A DNA stretch of 64,000 nucleotides from Marinobacter denitrificans. Lineage in GTDB: Bacteria; Pseudomonadota; Gammaproteobacteria; Pseudomonadales; Oleiphilaceae. Both the position numbers and the translations under genes were made by a program. The notes beneath the pieces were generated by a model. It made no database searches. It saw only the letters and a list, made by a program, of their open reading frames with translations, and had not been told where the DNA came from. Shown one piece after another: positions 10,083 to 17,951 of this stretch (position 1 is the stretch's first letter; each line of letters begins with the position of its first letter). Location: NCBI RefSeq assembly GCF_008795955.1, contig NZ_VMHN01000001.1, positions 682,001 to 746,000 on the forward strand, written 5' to 3'.

Positions 10083-11564
10083 ATGAAACGCCTGGGAACA
10101 CTGGACGCATCCTGGCTGGCTGTGGAGTCGGAAGATACTCCGATGCACGTTGGCAATCTGCAGATTTTCTCGCTACCGGAAGACGCTCCGGAAACCTTTC
10201 TGAGAGACATGCTTGCCCGCATGAAGGCAGACGCCGATATTGCCCCCCCCTGGTGTTACAAGCTGGCATTTTCCGGATTTCTGGGCCGCCTGATTGCTCC
10301 ATCGTGGAAGGTGGATAAAAAACTGGACCTGGACTATCACGTCCGCCACTCAGCCCTGCCCCGCCCAGGCAGTGAACGCGAACTGGGCATTCTGGTCTCC
10401 CGCCTGCACTCCAACCCGCTGGACTTTGCCCGCCCGCTGTGGGAATGCCACATTATTGAAGGCCTGGAGAACAATCGCTTTGCCCTTTACACGAAAATGC
10501 ACCACTCGATGATCGACGGCATCAGTGGTGTTCGGCTGATGCAGCGTGTACTGAGCAAGGACCCGGGCGAAATCAATATGCTGCCGCCCTGGTCAGTGCG
10601 CCCCGAGCGCACCCGCGGCAGCAAAACCGACACCGAGGCCAGTGTTCCCGCTGCATTTTCCCAGGCGATGGACGCCCTGAAGTTGCAGGCGGATATGGCG
10701 CCACGCCTCTGGGACGCGATGAACCGTCTGATCCACTCGGCGCGACACCCTGAAGATCGTCTCACTGCCCCGTTCGCCGGCCCGTTATCGGCCCTCAATC
10801 ACCGGGTAACCGGCCAACGGCGTTTTGCCACCCAGCACTACCAACTGGAACGCATCAAACAGGTGTCGCGCGCCACCAACGCTTCCCTGAACGATATCGT
10901 GCTTTACCTTTGTGGTACCGCCCTGCGGCGTTTTCTTCTGGAACAGGATGGCTTGCCGGACACGCCGCTGACGGCAGGTATTCCCGTAAACATCCGGCCG
11001 TCGGATGACCAGGGCACCGGCACCCAGATCAGCTTCATGATTGCGTCGCTGGCCACTGATGAAGCTGACCCTCTTACACGGTTACAGAACATCAAGCAGT
11101 CCACCCGACGGGCCAAGCAACATCTGCAGAAGCTGCCCCGCAAGGCGTTGACGCAATACACCATGCTGCTGATGTCACCCTACATCCTGCAACTCATGTC
11201 GGGCATGGGCGGGCGTATGCGGCCAGTCTTTAACGTCACGATCTCCAACGTGCCGGGCCCGGAAGAGACTCTGTACTATGAAGGGGCGCGACTGGAAGCC
11301 ATGTACCCGGTATCCCTGATAGCCCATGGCGGCGCCCTTAACGTCACCTGCCTGAGTTATGCCGGATCGCTGAATTTCGGTTTTACCGGGTGCCGGGACA
11401 CCCTCCCCAGCATGCAGAAACTTGCCGTCTATACCGGTGAGGCTCTTGATGAACTGGAGAGCCTTGTACTGCCCCCGCCAACGAAGGACGGCACTGCCAG
11501 CAAAGAAAAGCCCGCCGCCCGGGTTCGCCGGGCAGCACGCAAGAAAGCCGCCCCCAAAGCCTGA
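10083..11564 (+). CDS. Wax ester synthase/acyl-CoA:diacylglycerol acyltransferase (WS/DGAT)
   Basis: This 493-residue enzyme transfers acyl groups from acyl-CoA to long-chain alcohols or diacylglycerol, producing storage wax esters or triacylglycerol; Marinobacter is well known for these. The catalytic HHxxxDG motif is H140-H141...D145-G (MHHSMIDGISG). The N-terminal PMHVGNLQIF, the middle NDIVLYLCGTALRRFL and the later TISNVPGPEE are also family typical. The last ~25 residues are a Lys/Arg/Ala-rich tail, longer than usual and possibly membrane- or polyanion-binding. The start is ATG 10083 behind AGAGGACGAGCA. It is divergently oriented from the symporter unit and tandem with no partner. Confidence 0.95.
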   Translation: MKRLGTLDASWLAVESEDTPMHVGNLQIFSLPEDAPETFLRDMLARMKADADIAPPWCYKLAFSGFLGRLIAPSWKVDKKLDLDYHVRHSALPRPGSERELGILVSRLHSNPLDFARPLWECHIIEGLENNRFALYTKMHHSMIDGISGVRLMQRVLSKDPGEINMLPPWSVRPERTRGSKTDTEASVPAAFSQAMDALKLQADMAPRLWDAMNRLIHSARHPEDRLTAPFAGPLSALNHRVTGQRRFATQHYQLERIKQVSRATNASLNDIVLYLCGTALRRFLLEQDGLPDTPLTAGIPVNIRPSDDQGTGTQISFMIASLATDEADPLTRLQNIKQSTRRAKQHLQKLPRKALTQYTMLLMSPYILQLMSGMGGRMRPVFNVTISNVPGPEETLYYEGARLEAMYPVSLIAHGGALNVTCLSYAGSLNFGFTGCRDTLPSMQKLAVYTGEALDELESLVLPPPTKDGTASKEKPAARVRRAARKKAAPKA

Positions 11565-11587
11565 TCGGCAACCGGCCGGTTGCCAGG

Positions 11588-12217
11588 TTACTCGGGGCGA
11601 CTGTTCCAGTGAGCAGCGCCCACAAAAATCAGCTGCAGAAAACGGGCCGTGCGCTTTCTGACCTGTCCCTCCTGGTATTCGTCCTCGGGTGAGATAACCA
11701 GGATATCGGTGAGGCTGAACGCCACACTGCGCACCACCAGGTCGCAGGTCATGTCCAGGTCGGCATCGCTGAGATGATCGGCCAGCTTCAGGCGCCGCAG
11801 ATCATTTGCCAGCTCGCTGGCAAAATAGCGCATCTCACTGCGGATGCCTTCCTGAACCGCCCGGCTCTCCCCCGCCAGCCCCTGGGCCATGAACATGAAA
11901 AAGCTGCGATTGTTGCGGGCATGGGAAATGAAAATGCCCACGGACTCATCAATCAGCTTGTCAGCCTGCAATACGTTGGCACGGGCCTCCCGCATCATGC
12001 GACGCAGCACCAGCCCCAGCTCATCCACCAGCTGCAGACCCAGATCGTCCATATTACGGAAGTGCCGGTAGAACGAAGTGGGAACCACCCCCGCCTGCCG
12101 GGTAACCTCCCGTATACCCAGGCTGGCAAAGTGCCGGCCTTTGCCCACCAGGGTCAGCGCCGCGTTCATCAGTTTCTCACGGGTCTCCCCCGGCTTGGGT
12201 CGTTTTCTCTCTGCCAT
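11588..12217 (-). CDS. desT: TetR family repressor, DesT/FabR-like
   Basis: This regulator of about 209 residues has an N-terminal TetR helix-turn-helix (GIREVTRQAGVVPTSFYRHF, residues ~40-60), the form seen in FabR and DesT, which sense the saturated/unsaturated acyl-CoA balance. It is divergent from a reductase and a desaturase gene, exactly as desT is from desCB in Pseudomonas. TGTACA-centred palindromes lie in the shared intergenic region. I chose ATG 12217; the 25 codons upstream of it in the open frame overlap the operator region. Family and locus are clear; direct binding is inference from the palindromes. Confidence 0.88.
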   Translation of the reverse strand: MAERKRPKPGETREKLMNAALTLVGKGRHFASLGIREVTRQAGVVPTSFYRHFRNMDDLGLQLVDELGLVLRRMMREARANVLQADKLIDESVGIFISHARNNRSFFMFMAQGLAGESRAVQEGIRSEMRYFASELANDLRRLKLADHLSDADLDMTCDLVVRSVAFSLTDILVISPEDEYQEGQVRKRTARFLQLIFVGAAHWNSRPE

Positions 12218-12255
12218 GGCCCCACTAAAGCTCACACGTTGATCACAAGGCAACA

Positions 12256-12267
12256 AGTGTACACATC
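12256..12267. promoter_or_regulatory. Probable DesT operator in front of desT
   Basis: AGTGTACACATC contains a TGTACA core matching the repeats in front of desC. It lies 39 bp upstream of the chosen desT start, suggesting autoregulation. Confidence 0.5.
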
Positions 12268-12340
12268 CAATCGAAAAAAATAACCTGAACATGTCATATT
12301 GGGCCAGGATGATACCGCTGATTGCCCACCCCCTCTCCTA

Positions 12341-12380
12341 AGTGTACAGTCGTACACATTAGTGAACACTTGTACACATC
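12341..12380. promoter_or_regulatory. Tandem DesT/FabR-type operators upstream of desC
   Basis: Two adjacent 20-bp units, AGTGTACAGTCGTACACATT (12341-12360) and AGTGAACACTTGTACACATC (12361-12380), share the AGTG.ACA...GTACACAT pattern. They end 19 bp before the desC start codon, where a bound repressor would block transcription. Confidence 0.65.
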
Positions 12381-12399
12381 AGTACAAAGGAGAGCAGAT

Positions 12400-13503
12400 A
12401 TGATATCCGTACTGGAGAACTCACCCACCTTGCACTGGCTGGGCAGGCAGCTCTTTAACCGGGAAGACCCGGCTGCCTTTTTCGACCCCCTGCTGGAGCG
12501 CATCAATCCCATGTGGGTGCAGCAGTACACCCCTGCCAGGGTGACTGCCATCCGGAATGAAACCGCAGACACCAAGACTTTCGTTCTGGCGCCCGCAAAG
12601 CGCTGGAAAGGGTTTCAGGCCGGCCAGCACGTCAATATCAGCATTGATATTGACGGCATCCGCCGCAACAGGACCTTCAGCCTGTCCAGCTCGCCGATTC
12701 AATGGCGCAACGACGGCACGGTGAGCCTTACCATCAAGCGCCTTCCAGGTGGCCTGGTGACGAACTGGATGCACGATCACCTGGAGCCGGAGGCGGTCAT
12801 CGGTCTGGGTGAGGCTTTCGGTGATTTCCGCGTGCCGGCGCCCCAGGAACCTGCCCTGTACATTGCAGGCGGCAGTGGCATTACCCCAGTACTGAGCCAG
12901 CTGGAAACCATGGCGGCATCGGATTACCGGGCGCCAGTTACCCTGCTGTATTTCGTTCGCACCCAGGCCGACGTGATTGCTGCTGAAAAGCTGCATGCGC
13001 TAGCAGGGCGCTGGCCGGCGTTTACCTTGAAGGTGGTTGCCACCAACGAGACAGAAACCCCGCAGTTTCTCAGCGACCAGCATCTGGATGAAGTCCCCGG
13101 GCTGGGGGCAAGACGCTGCTATCTCTGCGGGCCGAAAGGACTGATGGACCTTGCCGATGACCTGCTATATCGCCGGGGCATCGGTGAAGAACGGATTCAC
13201 AGCACCTTCTTCTCAGTACCGGCGGCCAACCTGGATACCGACACACTGGGCGGCGCGGTCCATTTCGAGCGCAGCAACCTGGACGTATCTTCCGAGGGTG
13301 ATGCGGTGCTACTGGAAATTGCCGAGGCGGCGAAGCTGTCTCCTCGCTACGGCTGCCGCATGGGTATCTGTCACCAGTGCAGTTGCCGCAAGACCAGCGG
13401 CACCGTCATCAATCGCCTGACCGGCAAGACTTCCGGGCCAGGAGAAGAAACCATTCAGCTTTGTGTGTCTGTTCCCAGCGGGCCTGTGTCCATTGATATC
13501 TGA
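12400..13503 (+). CDS. desC: Ferredoxin reductase-like electron-transfer protein for the desaturase
   Basis: This flavoprotein of about 367 residues combines an FAD-binding domain, an NAD(P)-binding domain and a C-terminal plant-type [2Fe-2S] ferredoxin domain. The FAD pattern RTFSLSS is near residue 90 and the nucleotide-binding GGSGITPVL near 157. The cluster ligands appear in YGCRMGICHQCSCRK with a distal LCVS. It delivers electrons from NAD(P)H to the acyl-CoA desaturase encoded 69 bp downstream. I chose ATG 12400 behind AAAGGAGAG; the open frame to 12322 would run through the operators. Regulation by the divergent TetR protein is likely. Confidence 0.9.
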   Translation: MISVLENSPTLHWLGRQLFNREDPAAFFDPLLERINPMWVQQYTPARVTAIRNETADTKTFVLAPAKRWKGFQAGQHVNISIDIDGIRRNRTFSLSSSPIQWRNDGTVSLTIKRLPGGLVTNWMHDHLEPEAVIGLGEAFGDFRVPAPQEPALYIAGGSGITPVLSQLETMAASDYRAPVTLLYFVRTQADVIAAEKLHALAGRWPAFTLKVVATNETETPQFLSDQHLDEVPGLGARRCYLCGPKGLMDLADDLLYRRGIGEERIHSTFFSVPAANLDTDTLGGAVHFERSNLDVSSEGDAVLLEIAEAAKLSPRYGCRMGICHQCSCRKTSGTVINRLTGKTSGPGEETIQLCVSVPSGPVSIDI

Positions 13504-13572
13504 CCGGCCCCGCCACAACGCCAGAATCCCTTATTCGCAGTACCGGCCTGACGGTACCGCAAGGAGTACACC

Positions 13573-14670
13573 ATGAAGAGAATGAACGAAGCACAATTGA
13601 AAGAACTGGAGCAGGATCTGGACACCATTCGTGACCAGGTGATTGCCGACCTTGGCGAGCGGGACGCCCGTTATATCCGCAGCATTGTACGGCTGCACCG
13701 TTCATTGGAGATCGGCGGGCGTGTACTTATGCCTTTCGGGTTTATCCCCCCGGTCTTTATTGCCGCCACCACTGCGCTTGGCATTTCCAAGATCATCGAG
13801 AACATGGAAATCGGTCACAACGTGATGCACGGCCAGTACGACTGGATGAACGACCCGTCACTCCACTCCCAGACCTACGAGTGGGACACAGTGTGCACTG
13901 GCGACTCCTGGCGCCGTACCCACAACTATGAACATCACACCTACACCAATATCATCGGCAAAGACCGGGATTACGGCTACGCCCTGCTGAGGCTGAGCGA
14001 CGACGATAAATGGAAGCCGGCCCACAGTCTGCAGTTCATTAACTACGTGCTGCTGAGCGTGTTTTTCCAGTGGGGTGTGGGGCTGCATGAGCTGGAGTCC
14101 GAGCGGATCCGGCGCCGGGAAATTTCCGTGCGTGAGAAGATCCCGTTCCTCAAGGACTTCTTCCGCAAGGGTGGCCGCCAGGCCTTCAAGGATTATGTCT
14201 TCTTCCCCCTGATCACCTTCCCGGTGGCCCCGGTGGTGCTGGCCGGCAATGTCGGTGCCAACCTGATCCGCAACCTGTGGTCATCCACCGTCATTTTCTG
14301 TGGCCATTTTACCCAGGACGCGGAGACGTTTACGGAGGAAGAGTGCGAAGGTGAGAGCAAGGGCCACTGGTACCTTCGCCAGCTGACCGGCTCGAGCAAC
14401 TTTACCGGCGGCAAGTGGATGCACGTGATGAGTGGTCACCTGAGCTATCAGGTTGAACACCATATCTTCCCGGACCTGCCGGCACATCGTTACCCGGAGA
14501 TATCGGAACAGGTGCAGGCGGTGTGCAAGAAGCACGGCATTCCCTACAACACCGGCACCTTCGCGAGGCAGTACTCAACGGTGCTGAAGCGTATTCTGGG
14601 GTATTCGCTGCCAGACCGGCTACGCAACCGGATGTTGCCGGAATTCAATAGTACCGCCACTCAGTCCTGA
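13573..14670 (+). CDS. desB: Membrane fatty acid (acyl-CoA delta-9-type) desaturase
   Basis: This 365-residue membrane di-iron desaturase has all three histidine boxes: H82NVMH, H117NYEHH and Q293VEHH. The hydrophobic hairpins surrounding them are typical. It introduces a cis double bond into saturated acyl chains using oxygen and electrons from DesC. The start ATG 13573 follows AAGGAGTACACC. Position regiospecificity is inferred from the DesT-DesC-DesB arrangement and was not shown here. The 3' end overlaps the convergent diguanylate cyclase gene by 10 bp. Confidence 0.92.
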   Translation: MKRMNEAQLKELEQDLDTIRDQVIADLGERDARYIRSIVRLHRSLEIGGRVLMPFGFIPPVFIAATTALGISKIIENMEIGHNVMHGQYDWMNDPSLHSQTYEWDTVCTGDSWRRTHNYEHHTYTNIIGKDRDYGYALLRLSDDDKWKPAHSLQFINYVLLSVFFQWGVGLHELESERIRRREISVREKIPFLKDFFRKGGRQAFKDYVFFPLITFPVAPVVLAGNVGANLIRNLWSSTVIFCGHFTQDAETFTEEECEGESKGHWYLRQLTGSSNFTGGKWMHVMSGHLSYQVEHHIFPDLPAHRYPEISEQVQAVCKKHGIPYNTGTFARQYSTVLKRILGYSLPDRLRNRMLPEFNSTATQS

Positions 14671-16505
14671 CAGGTCGGGAATTGCAGGCCAGCCCCGCTG
14701 GTGGAGCAATCCCTGTACCTGACGGCATTGCGCCCGCCCTGTTTGGCCTCATACAGGGCGGCGTCCGCAGCACCAATCAGCTCATCGGGTTCAACCCGCT
14801 CCCCCGCCGGTGCTGTTGCTGCGCCAATACTGACGGATACCGGAACCGGCTGGCGATTCCATGTAAAGCCGAGGCTATCGCAGATCCTACAACGGATTCG
14901 GCCTGCTATCCGCCGTGCCCCGGCGGGATCGGTGTCGGGCAGAATAACCACAAACTCCTCTCCACCATATCGGGCCACAACATCCGCCCCCCGGTTGACC
15001 ATCTCCGATATGGCACTGGCAAGCGCCTTAAGACAAGCATCGCCAGCCTGGTGACCCAGCGAATCATTGAGTGCCTTGAACAGATCCACATCAACCATCA
15101 GCAGCGACAGCGGACCACTGCGACTGCAGCGCACGGCCTCTTCAGATAACCGCTCATCGAAATACCGCCGATTGAAAACCCCGGTTAATCCGTCGGTTGA
15201 ACTGAGCGCCTCCAGTTGCCGGTTGGCCACCTCCAGCTCTGATGTTCTTTCCGCTACGCGTTGCTCCAGCCGATGCGTCATTTCTTCCTGGATCTGCTGG
15301 TTTTCCAGCATCAGCAGTCTCATGCGGTCAGCCAGGGCCAGGGACAGAAGAATCACCTCAAAGGCAGAACCGATCTGGATGGCATAGTCAGTAATGAAGT
15401 TGGCGGGCGCCAGGCCGAAGGTTTTCAGGGTATACAGAATCATCCCCGTCAGCAGCGCCGACCAGGCAATCATGAAATAGCGGGCGGGCTTGAACTTCCG
15501 GTACAGGCAGATGCCACCACCGGCGAGGATAAAGAGGACTGATACCGACGCCATAAACGTGGTCACCCGAATGACCGGGCCATAGTCAGGCCAGAACAGA
15601 GAGGCCAACGCCATTGCCGGGAAGAACACCATCAAACCGACGAATATCCGCTCCAACCGCGGGGCGTTTACCTGGAGAGCCAGGAATGACTTGGAAAAGC
15701 CAAGGATACTGAACATCCCCATGGCGATCAGGAACGATACGGCACGGTTATTCCACCAGGTGCTTTCAGGCCACAGGTGCTCGAACGCAAGGCCGTTCAG
15801 CGTAAACTGAAGTAAGCCGTAGAAGACGATGTAAGACACGTACCATAGATAGTTCTTGTCACGTATGGACAGAAAAATCAATAAGTTGAATGCCGCCATG
15901 CAGAACAGGAGGCCGTAATAGATGCCCAGGACAAACCGTTCCTGGTGGTCTGCTTCGCTGAAGGCTTCGTTCTCCCACAATAACAACTGCATCTGGACCG
16001 CGCCGGATGTGCGAACGCGGAAGAACACGTCGGTGGCCTCACCCTTCCCGAGCTCAAACGAAAAATTGATGTTGTGGTGAGTTCGACCACGGCTGGCGAA
16101 GGGAACCGAATCACCGGCCTGCTGATGCTCAATGCGGCCATCTTCCCGGAGCAAAAAGACATCCATCCGGTCAATAATCGGATACAACCCCTCTATTACC
16201 CACCGGTCCTCAGGGTTATTGCGATTCTCGATGCGGGTATGAAACCAGTAGGTGGAGTCAGTGAAGCCAAAGTTGTAGGCTTCGTCCGGCTTTTCCGCAG
16301 AAGCAATGTCGGGCCAGTCCGCCAGAATCGTTTCAATATCGTAAACGCCGGGGGCATCCTTATAGTAAGACAGGTGCCGGGAAATATTCAGGCGCTCGGT
16401 GTTCTCATCCAGAATGGCCGGATGAGGGTCTGTTATCCCGGTACTGGCGAGTGCCGTCCCATGAACCAGGCACAGGAGCAGCATCATGATCGTGGACAGC
16501 TGCAA
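14661..16505 (-). CDS. 7TMR-DISM diguanylate cyclase
   Basis: This membrane protein of about 614 residues has a signal sequence (MMLLLCLVHGTALA) and a periplasmic 7TMR-DISMED2-like domain (residues ~25-180, with DSTYWFHTRIENR). A seven-helix membrane region (~185-385), a short coiled coil (QEEMTHRLEQRVAERTSELE) and a C-terminal GGDEF domain follow. The active-site motif is RYGGEEFVV, and STDGLTGVFNRRYFDE opens the catalytic domain, so cyclic di-GMP synthesis is expected. It probably senses a periplasmic ligand, perhaps a carbohydrate. Starts at codons 7 or 8 are also possible. Confidence 0.9.
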   Translation of the reverse strand: MQLSTIMMLLLCLVHGTALASTGITDPHPAILDENTERLNISRHLSYYKDAPGVYDIETILADWPDIASAEKPDEAYNFGFTDSTYWFHTRIENRNNPEDRWVIEGLYPIIDRMDVFLLREDGRIEHQQAGDSVPFASRGRTHHNINFSFELGKGEATDVFFRVRTSGAVQMQLLLWENEAFSEADHQERFVLGIYYGLLFCMAAFNLLIFLSIRDKNYLWYVSYIVFYGLLQFTLNGLAFEHLWPESTWWNNRAVSFLIAMGMFSILGFSKSFLALQVNAPRLERIFVGLMVFFPAMALASLFWPDYGPVIRVTTFMASVSVLFILAGGGICLYRKFKPARYFMIAWSALLTGMILYTLKTFGLAPANFITDYAIQIGSAFEVILLSLALADRMRLLMLENQQIQEEMTHRLEQRVAERTSELEVANRQLEALSSTDGLTGVFNRRYFDERLSEEAVRCSRSGPLSLLMVDVDLFKALNDSLGHQAGDACLKALASAISEMVNRGADVVARYGGEEFVVILPDTDPAGARRIAGRIRCRICDSLGFTWNRQPVPVSVSIGAATAPAGERVEPDELIGAADAALYEAKQGGRNAVRYRDCSTSGAGLQFPTCQD

Positions 16506-16631
16506 AACCCGCCCTCTTGCTCGATATTGTAGTGATTGGGGCTGTAATCACCATTCTATCGAAGCGGGTAAGCCGACACTGATTAAAGATGTCTTAAAAG
16601 CGTAAGTTTTTGTTCCCTCTGCGGGACAGCG

Positions 16632-17069
16632 TTACGCAATCTGTAACAGCCTTAGCAACTGGGGACGGTGTTGATCCTGGATCACGTCTGCCAGGGTGTA
16701 CTTGTCGAGCGTCTGAAGGAAGGCCGTCAGCGCCTCGCCAAGCATCGACTTCAGCCCGCAAACCGGAGTAATCCGGCAGGCGTTCTTTGAGGAGAAACAT
16801 TCAACAATGTTGAGATCCTGCTCGGTCTCACGCACGAGAATACCAACATTGATGTCTGCAGGCGCCATCTGCAACCGCATGCCACCCTTCTTGCCCCTGA
16901 CCGTCTCGATATAGCCCTTTTTGTTGAGCTGATGGACCACTTTCATCAGGTGATTCTTGGAGATATCGTAGCTGTCAGCGATTTCCTGAATCGTTGCAAG
17001 TTCGTCACCCTGAACCGCAAGATAGATCAGAACACGCAGGGAATAATCGGTGTAACGGGTGATATGCAT
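16632..17069 (-). CDS. nsrR: NO-sensing Rrf2 family repressor NsrR
   Basis: This 145-residue Rrf2 regulator has MHITRYTDYSLRVL at the N terminus, a winged helix with SKNHLMKVVHQLNKKGYI, and three cysteines C91, C98 and C104. It also keeps Asp8. C-x6-C-x5-C plus Asp8 is the [4Fe-4S] ligand set of NsrR, which loses DNA binding when NO reacts with the cluster. ATG 17069 has GGAG eight bases upstream. Matching 23-bp boxes occur before the quinol NO reductase and the RIC-like gene in this window. A weak similar site overlaps its own leader, so autoregulation is possible. Confidence 0.9.
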   Translation of the reverse strand: MHITRYTDYSLRVLIYLAVQGDELATIQEIADSYDISKNHLMKVVHQLNKKGYIETVRGKKGGMRLQMAPADINVGILVRETEQDLNIVECFSSKNACRITPVCGLKSMLGEALTAFLQTLDKYTLADVIQDQHRPQLLRLLQIA

Positions 17070-17098
17070 TTACCAACTCCAATACTTCAGATGCATCG

Positions 17099-17473
17099 TC
17101 AGCACGAGGCACGCGTTAAGAGATAACAGGCGAGACCAGAGAACATCAGCCCTGTCACTACCAGCACCACAGGTGCCGCACCGGCAATAAACAGTACGGA
17201 CCAACTTACACACAGCATCACGCAGGCAAGCCACTTTCCCTTGCGAGGAATGGCGCGCCTGCTGCGCCAGTTTTCTATGGCCGGGCCAAATGTCCGGTGG
17301 TTATCCAGCCAGTCAGCAAAAGCCGGCGAACCCTTGCTTGCCGCCCAGGCAGCAAGCAGAACAAACGGTGTGGTCGGCAATAATGGTAACACCACCCCGA
17401 ATGCAGCCAATGCGATACTTGTATACGCAAGGAGTCTGAAACCGGTTCTTCCGGACAAGGGAATCATCAGCAT
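17099..17473 (-). CDS. DUF454/YbaN family inner-membrane protein
   Basis: This 124-residue protein has the DUF454 signature GVVLPLLPTTPFVLLAAWAASKGSP and three hydrophobic segments (residues ~12-45, 80-97, 100-118). The function of the family is unknown. It is encoded 29 bp upstream of nsrR on the same strand and probably co-transcribed with it. Similar DUF454 genes often sit near NO or denitrification genes, which fits the context but does not show a role. Confidence 0.82.
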   Translation of the reverse strand: MLMIPLSGRTGFRLLAYTSIALAAFGVVLPLLPTTPFVLLAAWAASKGSPAFADWLDNHRTFGPAIENWRSRRAIPRKGKWLACVMLCVSWSVLFIAGAAPVVLVVTGLMFSGLACYLLTRASC

Positions 17474-17519
17474 CTTCTCTCGAGAACGACGGCAATATAT
17501 GTCGCTATTCTACCTTTAA

Positions 17520-17735
17520 TTAATGGACGGGTCTCCCCAGTTGTTTCAATGACACCAGCCTCGCGACGTATGAGATCTTGATGCCGGTGGCAAATATCAG
17601 CGTTCCGATGTGTGCGACGATCTGCCCGGCCATCGGTAGTGCACTGGCAAACGGATAGGCGAGCAGAATAGTAGCCAGCAGACCAACGGTCGACGCAAGC
17701 AGAGCGCCATTTGAGAACCCAAGCAGCTTTTCCAT
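17520..17735 (-). CDS. Small two-helix membrane protein in the NO cluster
   Basis: This 71-residue protein has two hydrophobic helices (about residues 10-31 and 37-54) and a Lys/Arg-containing tail. I do not recognise a family. The start ATG 17735 has an unusually strong GGAGGGAGGAGG leader. An NsrR-like half-palindrome lies about 15-37 bp upstream. It heads the minus-strand set with DUF454 and nsrR and is divergent from the NO reductase, so it is probably an NO-induced membrane protein. It resembles small proteins that accompany qNOR genes in gammaproteobacteria, but this is from general memory only. Confidence 0.6.
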   Translation of the reverse strand: MEKLLGFSNGALLASTVGLLATILLAYPFASALPMAGQIVAHIGTLIFATGIKISYVARLVSLKQLGRPVH

Positions 17736-17749
17736 CCTCCTCCCTCCAT

Positions 17750-17772
17750 TAAATTATTCAGAATACATCTTT
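17750..17772. promoter_or_regulatory. Possible NsrR box before the small membrane protein gene
   Basis: Read on the minus strand, one arm is AAGATGTATT, identical to half of the NsrR consensus. The other arm (AATAATTTA) matches poorly. It begins 15 bp upstream of the start codon at 17735. Confidence 0.4.
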
Positions 17773-17907
17773 AATATAGACCCACCTGATCACAATTTCA
17801 ACACCATCCGCAAACCCCAGAATTTGCGCCTTTGCACCAACAATAAAGAATACCACCCTGTGGTTACCTCTCAGAAAATGCTGCAAACCAGTTACTTTTT
17901 ATTTTTG

Positions 17908-17930
17908 TAGATGTATTATTAGTACATCTT
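17908..17930. promoter_or_regulatory. NsrR operator upstream of quinol NO reductase
   Basis: An 11-1-11 palindrome reads TAGATGTATTA / T / TAGTACATCTT, very close to the NsrR consensus of AAGATGTATTT-type arms. It is 22 bp upstream of the chosen start codon (17952), consistent with repression that NO relieves. Confidence 0.75.
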
Positions 17931-17951
17931 TAAACCAGAGAGGAGATGACC

